Below, piece after piece: positions 27,870 through 30,857 of a DNA stretch of 30,857 nt (within the stretch, counting starts at the first letter, position 1; every line of letters begins with the position of its first letter). The notes below the pieces were generated by a model that worked only from the letters and a program-made list of their open reading frames with translations, was not told the DNA's origin and ran no database searches. The stretch is from an uncultured Clostridia bacterium (lineage in GTDB: Bacteria; Bacillota; Clostridia; Christensenellales; Aristaeellaceae), in NCBI GenBank assembly GCA_945877525.1, contig CAMDVP010000005.1, forward strand, positions 1 through 30,857, written 5' to 3'. The translations under genes and the position numbers were made by a program.

Positions 27870-30191
27870 ATGAGCATCACGAATATCCGCAAGCGTGACG
27901 GCCGGACGGTGGAATTCGACCAGACCAAGATTGAAAACGCGATTTTCCGCGCTTTCCAGGCGTCCTCCAGCGCCAAGGGACGGGAAACCGCCCAGGCCCT
28001 GGCCCAGCAGGTGGTAAAGGAGCTGGAAAACAACGAGAACGTGTCCTCCACCCCCACGGTGGAGCAGGTGCAGGACACCGTGGAGCGCGTGCTGATTGAA
28101 AAGGGCTTTGTCCGCAGCGCCAAGGCGTATATCCTTTACCGCGCCGAGCGCAGCCGCGTGCGCGAGATGAACACCCGGCTGATGAAAACCTTCGAGGATA
28201 TTACCTTCAAGGACGCCATTGATTCCGACATCAAGCGTGAGAACGCCAACATCAACGGCGATACCGCCATGGGCTCCATGCTGAAGTTCGGCTCCGAGGG
28301 CGCCAAGCAGTTCTACGACATGTATGTGCTGGATCCCCGCTTTGCTCAGGCGCACCGGGAGGGCGATATCCATATCCACGACAAGGACTTCTATACCCTT
28401 ACCACCACCTGCTGCCAGATTGAGCTGTCCACCCTGTTCCGGGACGGCTTTTCCACCGGCCACGGCTATCTGCGCGAGCCACAGGACATCACCAGCTATG
28501 CCGCGCTGTGCTGCATTGCCATCCAGGCCAACCAGAACGACCAGCATGGCGGCCAGAGCATCGTGGATTTCGATTACGGCATGGCGCCAGGCGTAAAGAA
28601 AACCTATATCAAGCGTTTCCGCATGAATATGGCCCGCGCACTGGAGCTGCTGGTCAGCGACGAGCAGGCCGAGCAGGACGCGGAGGAAATCATCGCCGCG
28701 CTGAAGGTCCAGGGTCTGGCTCCCACGCTGGTGCCTACCCAGGAGCAGCAGGACGCGCTCCGTACCCTGCTAATGGAAAAGACCGGCGACGAGGCCGTCG
28801 TGCAGCACATCATGGACTTCTCCAAGGCCCATGCCGAGCAGGAAACCGACAGGGCCACCTATCAGGCCATGGAAGCCCTGGTGCACAACCTGAACACCAT
28901 GAACAGCCGCGCCGGCGCGCAGGTACCCTTTTCCTCCATCAACTACGGCATGGATACCTCCCCTGAGGGCCGTATGGTGATGAAAAACCTGCTCCACGCC
29001 ACCGAGCACGGCCTGGGCGGGGGCGAAACGCCCATCTTCCCCATCCAGATTTTCCGCGTGAAGGAGGGCGTGAACTTCAACCCCGGCGAGCCAAACTACG
29101 ACCTGTACCGTCTGGCCATCCGCACCAGCGCCAAGCGGCTGTTCCCCAACTTCAGCTTTGTGGATGCACCCTTCAATCTGCAGTATTACAAGCCCGGCCA
29201 TCCTGAAACGGAAATCGCCTACATGGGCTGCCGCACCCGTGTAATGGGCAACGCTTACGACCCCGACCGGGAGATTGCCCCCCGCCGCGGCAATCTGTCC
29301 TTCACCTCCATCAACCTGCCCCGTATTGCCATCAAGGCCAACGGTGACGTGCAGTGGTTCTTTGAGGAGCTGGAGCGCAAAATGGCGCTTGTGACCGAAC
29401 AGCTGGACGAGCGTCTGGCCATCATCAGCAAGAAGAAGGTCAAGAATTTCCCCTTCCTGATGGGTCAGGGCGTGTGGATTGATTCCGAGAAGCTGGACTG
29501 GGACGACACGGTGGGCGAGGTGCTCAAGCACGGCACGCTGACCATCGGATTCATCGGCCTGGCCGAGGCGCTGGTGGCCCTGCGGGGCAAGCACCACGGC
29601 GAGTGCGAGGAAAGCCAGAACCTGGGCCTGGAAATCATCGGCACCATGCGCGCCTATACGGACAAGCTGTCCCGGGAGCGCGGGCTGAATTACAGCCTGA
29701 TTGCCACCCCCGCCGAGGGCCTGTCCGGCCGCTTCGTCCGCCTGGACAAGGAAAAGTTCGGCATCATCCCCGGCGTGACCGATCGGGAATACTATACCAA
29801 CAGCTTCCATGTGCCGGTGTACTACCCCTGCTCCGCCTTCCACAAGCTGTCCATTGAGGCGCCCTATCACGCCCTGACCAACGGCGGCCACATCAGCTAT
29901 GTGGAGATGGACGGCGATCCCCTGCAGAACCTGGACGCTTTTGAGAAGATCGTCCGCTTCATGCACGACAAGGGCATCGGCTACGGCTCCATCAACCATC
30001 CCGTAGACCGCGACCCCGTCTGCGGCTACAACGGCATCATCGGCGACGAGTGCCCCTGCTGCCACCGCACCGAGGACAGCCGCCCCTTCGAGCGGATTCG
30101 CCGCATTACCGGCTATCTGGTAGGCACGCTGGATCGCTTCAACAACGCCAAGCGCGCCGAGGAGCACGACCGGGTGAAGCACGGGGTGTAA
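27870..30191 (+). CDS. nrdD: Anaerobic ribonucleoside-triphosphate reductase, class III
   Basis: A 773-residue oxygen-sensitive glycyl-radical enzyme that reduces ribonucleoside triphosphates to deoxyribonucleotides during anaerobic growth. AGGAGGG (27857-27863) precedes the ATG at 27870. Residues 1-90 are the ATP-cone allosteric domain (ITNIRKRDGRTVEFDQTKI). The catalytic barrel begins at GDIHIHDKDFY with the adjacent TTTCCQIEL cysteines; later landmarks are NLNTMNSRAGAQVPFSSINYG and GCRTRVMGN. The C-terminal zinc region has C718, C728 and C730/C731 (VCGYNG, CPCC), and the radical Gly is G748 in RITGYLVG. Length and order match Firmicutes NrdD. It is followed by its activase gene; regulation by NrdR is predicted from three upstream boxes. 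Confidence 0.98.
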   Translation: MSITNIRKRDGRTVEFDQTKIENAIFRAFQASSSAKGRETAQALAQQVVKELENNENVSSTPTVEQVQDTVERVLIEKGFVRSAKAYILYRAERSRVREMNTRLMKTFEDITFKDAIDSDIKRENANINGDTAMGSMLKFGSEGAKQFYDMYVLDPRFAQAHREGDIHIHDKDFYTLTTTCCQIELSTLFRDGFSTGHGYLREPQDITSYAALCCIAIQANQNDQHGGQSIVDFDYGMAPGVKKTYIKRFRMNMARALELLVSDEQAEQDAEEIIAALKVQGLAPTLVPTQEQQDALRTLLMEKTGDEAVVQHIMDFSKAHAEQETDRATYQAMEALVHNLNTMNSRAGAQVPFSSINYGMDTSPEGRMVMKNLLHATEHGLGGGETPIFPIQIFRVKEGVNFNPGEPNYDLYRLAIRTSAKRLFPNFSFVDAPFNLQYYKPGHPETEIAYMGCRTRVMGNAYDPDREIAPRRGNLSFTSINLPRIAIKANGDVQWFFEELERKMALVTEQLDERLAIISKKKVKNFPFLMGQGVWIDSEKLDWDDTVGEVLKHGTLTIGFIGLAEALVALRGKHHGECEESQNLGLEIIGTMRAYTDKLSRERGLNYSLIATPAEGLSGRFVRLDKEKFGIIPGVTDREYYTNSFHVPVYYPCSAFHKLSIEAPYHALTNGGHISYVEMDGDPLQNLDAFEKIVRFMHDKGIGYGSINHPVDRDPVCGYNGIIGDECPCCHRTEDSRPFERIRRITGYLVGTLDRFNNAKRAEEHDRVKHGV

Positions 30192-30262
30192 TGGACCGCA
30201 CAAATCCTGCCGGGGAGGGGAAACGACCCTTCTCCGGCGTTTTGCCGCAAGGGAGGATTGGC

Positions 30263-30778
30263 ATGGATATTCGCATCGCAGGTACGGTGGATGACTCCAT
30301 TGTAGACGGCCCGGGCTACCGCTATACCGTGTTTACCCAGGGCTGCCCCCATCACTGCCCGGGGTGTCACAACCCCGAAACCCACGACTTTGCCGGGGGC
30401 AAAATGGTGGACACGGAGGACATCATCCGGCAGTTTTGCGAAAATCCGCTGCTGGACGGTATTACGCTGTCGGGGGGCGACCCCATGTGTCAGCCGGAGC
30501 CCTGTTTGGCCCTGGCCCGGGCGGCGCATGATGCAGGGCTGAACGTGTGGGCCTACACCGGCTATACCTGGGAAGCGCTGCTCGCAGAGGCCGATCCGGC
30601 TCGCATGGCGCTGCTGAAGGAAATCGACGTGCTGGTGGACGGGCCGTTCCTGCTGGCGCAGCGGTCGCTGGAGCTGAAGTTTTGCGGCAGCCGCAACCAG
30701 CGCTTGATCGATGTGCCCCGGAGCCTGGAAGCGGAGACTCCCGTTCAATGGCAGCAGCCCGCATGGGACACGCTGTAA
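30263..30778 (+). CDS. nrdG: Anaerobic ribonucleotide reductase activating protein (radical SAM)
   Basis: A 171-residue radical-SAM activase that uses a [4Fe-4S] cluster and S-adenosylmethionine to make the glycyl radical on NrdD. The ATG at 30263 follows GGGAGG (30251-30256). An in-frame ATG at 30191 would overlap the nrdD stop but has no good site and adds a non-conserved tail. The N-terminus (IRIAGTVDDSIVDGPGYRYTVFTQGC) leads into the cluster motif CPHHCPGC (C28, C32, C35) and NPETHDF; ITLSGGDPMCQPE is the SAM-binding GGE-like motif, with VWAYTGYTWE and DVLVDGPF as in family members. Length is normal. The 71-base gap after nrdD carries no terminator, so the two genes are one unit. Confidence 0.97.
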   Translation: MDIRIAGTVDDSIVDGPGYRYTVFTQGCPHHCPGCHNPETHDFAGGKMVDTEDIIRQFCENPLLDGITLSGGDPMCQPEPCLALARAAHDAGLNVWAYTGYTWEALLAEADPARMALLKEIDVLVDGPFLLAQRSLELKFCGSRNQRLIDVPRSLEAETPVQWQQPAWDTL

Positions 30779-30796
30779 CAAGCCGCACGCATGTGC

Positions 30797-30808
30797 AGGA
30801 AATTTCCT
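30797..30808. repeat. Perfect 12-bp palindrome downstream of nrdG
   Basis: AGGAAATTTCCT is fully palindromic and is preceded by GCAC-GCAT-GTGC (30785-30796). No T-run follows, so it is not a typical terminator; it may be an operator of a gene beyond the window. The remaining 49 bases show no recognisable feature. Confidence 0.3.
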
Positions 30809-30857
30809 TAATTGCAAGAACAAGTTGAACCCCGACCTTCGGATAGAGTAAGAAAGT

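Noticed and set aside
30800..30857. Possible tRNA T-arm near the end of the window
   Set aside because: The GTTGAACCCC stretch lacks a matching stem and no cloverleaf can be built within the available bases.

Overview
The window is GC-rich bacterial DNA with Gram-positive style signals: strong AGGAGG-type ribosome binding sites, near-consensus sigma-A promoters, hairpin plus T-run terminators, and secreted proteins whose signal peptides end in A-x-A. Together with an anaerobic ribonucleotide reductase and plant-glycan hydrolases, this suggests an anaerobic gut or rumen Clostridia member. Christensenellales is a guess from signal-peptide and linker style, not shown by the sequence.

Layout. 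Positions 1-329 hold a broken PhoR-like histidine kinase remnant with its terminator. From 429, a consensus promoter drives a large secreted cell-wall protein (two SH3 domains, six peptidoglycan-binding repeats, a divergent L,D-transpeptidase-like end) and an ApbA/PanE-type reductase, closed by a terminator. From 4303, an apparent operon carries adenine deaminase, a secreted degenerate trypsin-fold protein, a GH74-type beta-propeller glycosidase and a GH31 alpha-xylosidase-like enzyme.

From 11897 to 16736 lies a self-contained five-gene unit with a perfect consensus promoter and a strong terminator: NAGPA-domain protein, Lgt-like membrane protein, leucine-rich-repeat protein, second NAGPA protein, second Lgt-like protein. 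This duplicated NAGPA/Lgt-like module is the best candidate for an undescribed envelope system.

From 16748 to 26325 there is a carbohydrate-uptake locus: a divergently transcribed sensor kinase, an ABC sugar-binding protein, two permeases, a GH35 beta-galactosidase-like enzyme, a LuxR-type response regulator and a GH5 enzyme. With GH74 and GH31 on the other side of the envelope unit, the enzyme set matches what is needed to dismantle xyloglucan oligosaccharides inside the cell: none of the four glycosidases has a signal peptide, and the transporter would bring oligosaccharides in. No transporter ATPase is present, so a shared one is presumably encoded elsewhere.

From about 26340 to 27480 is a decayed insertion sequence (DDE transposase with a frameshift and a stop). 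The window ends with nrdD-nrdG, the anaerobic ribonucleotide reductase and its activase, behind a consensus promoter and three NrdR-like boxes spaced exactly 32 bp apart.
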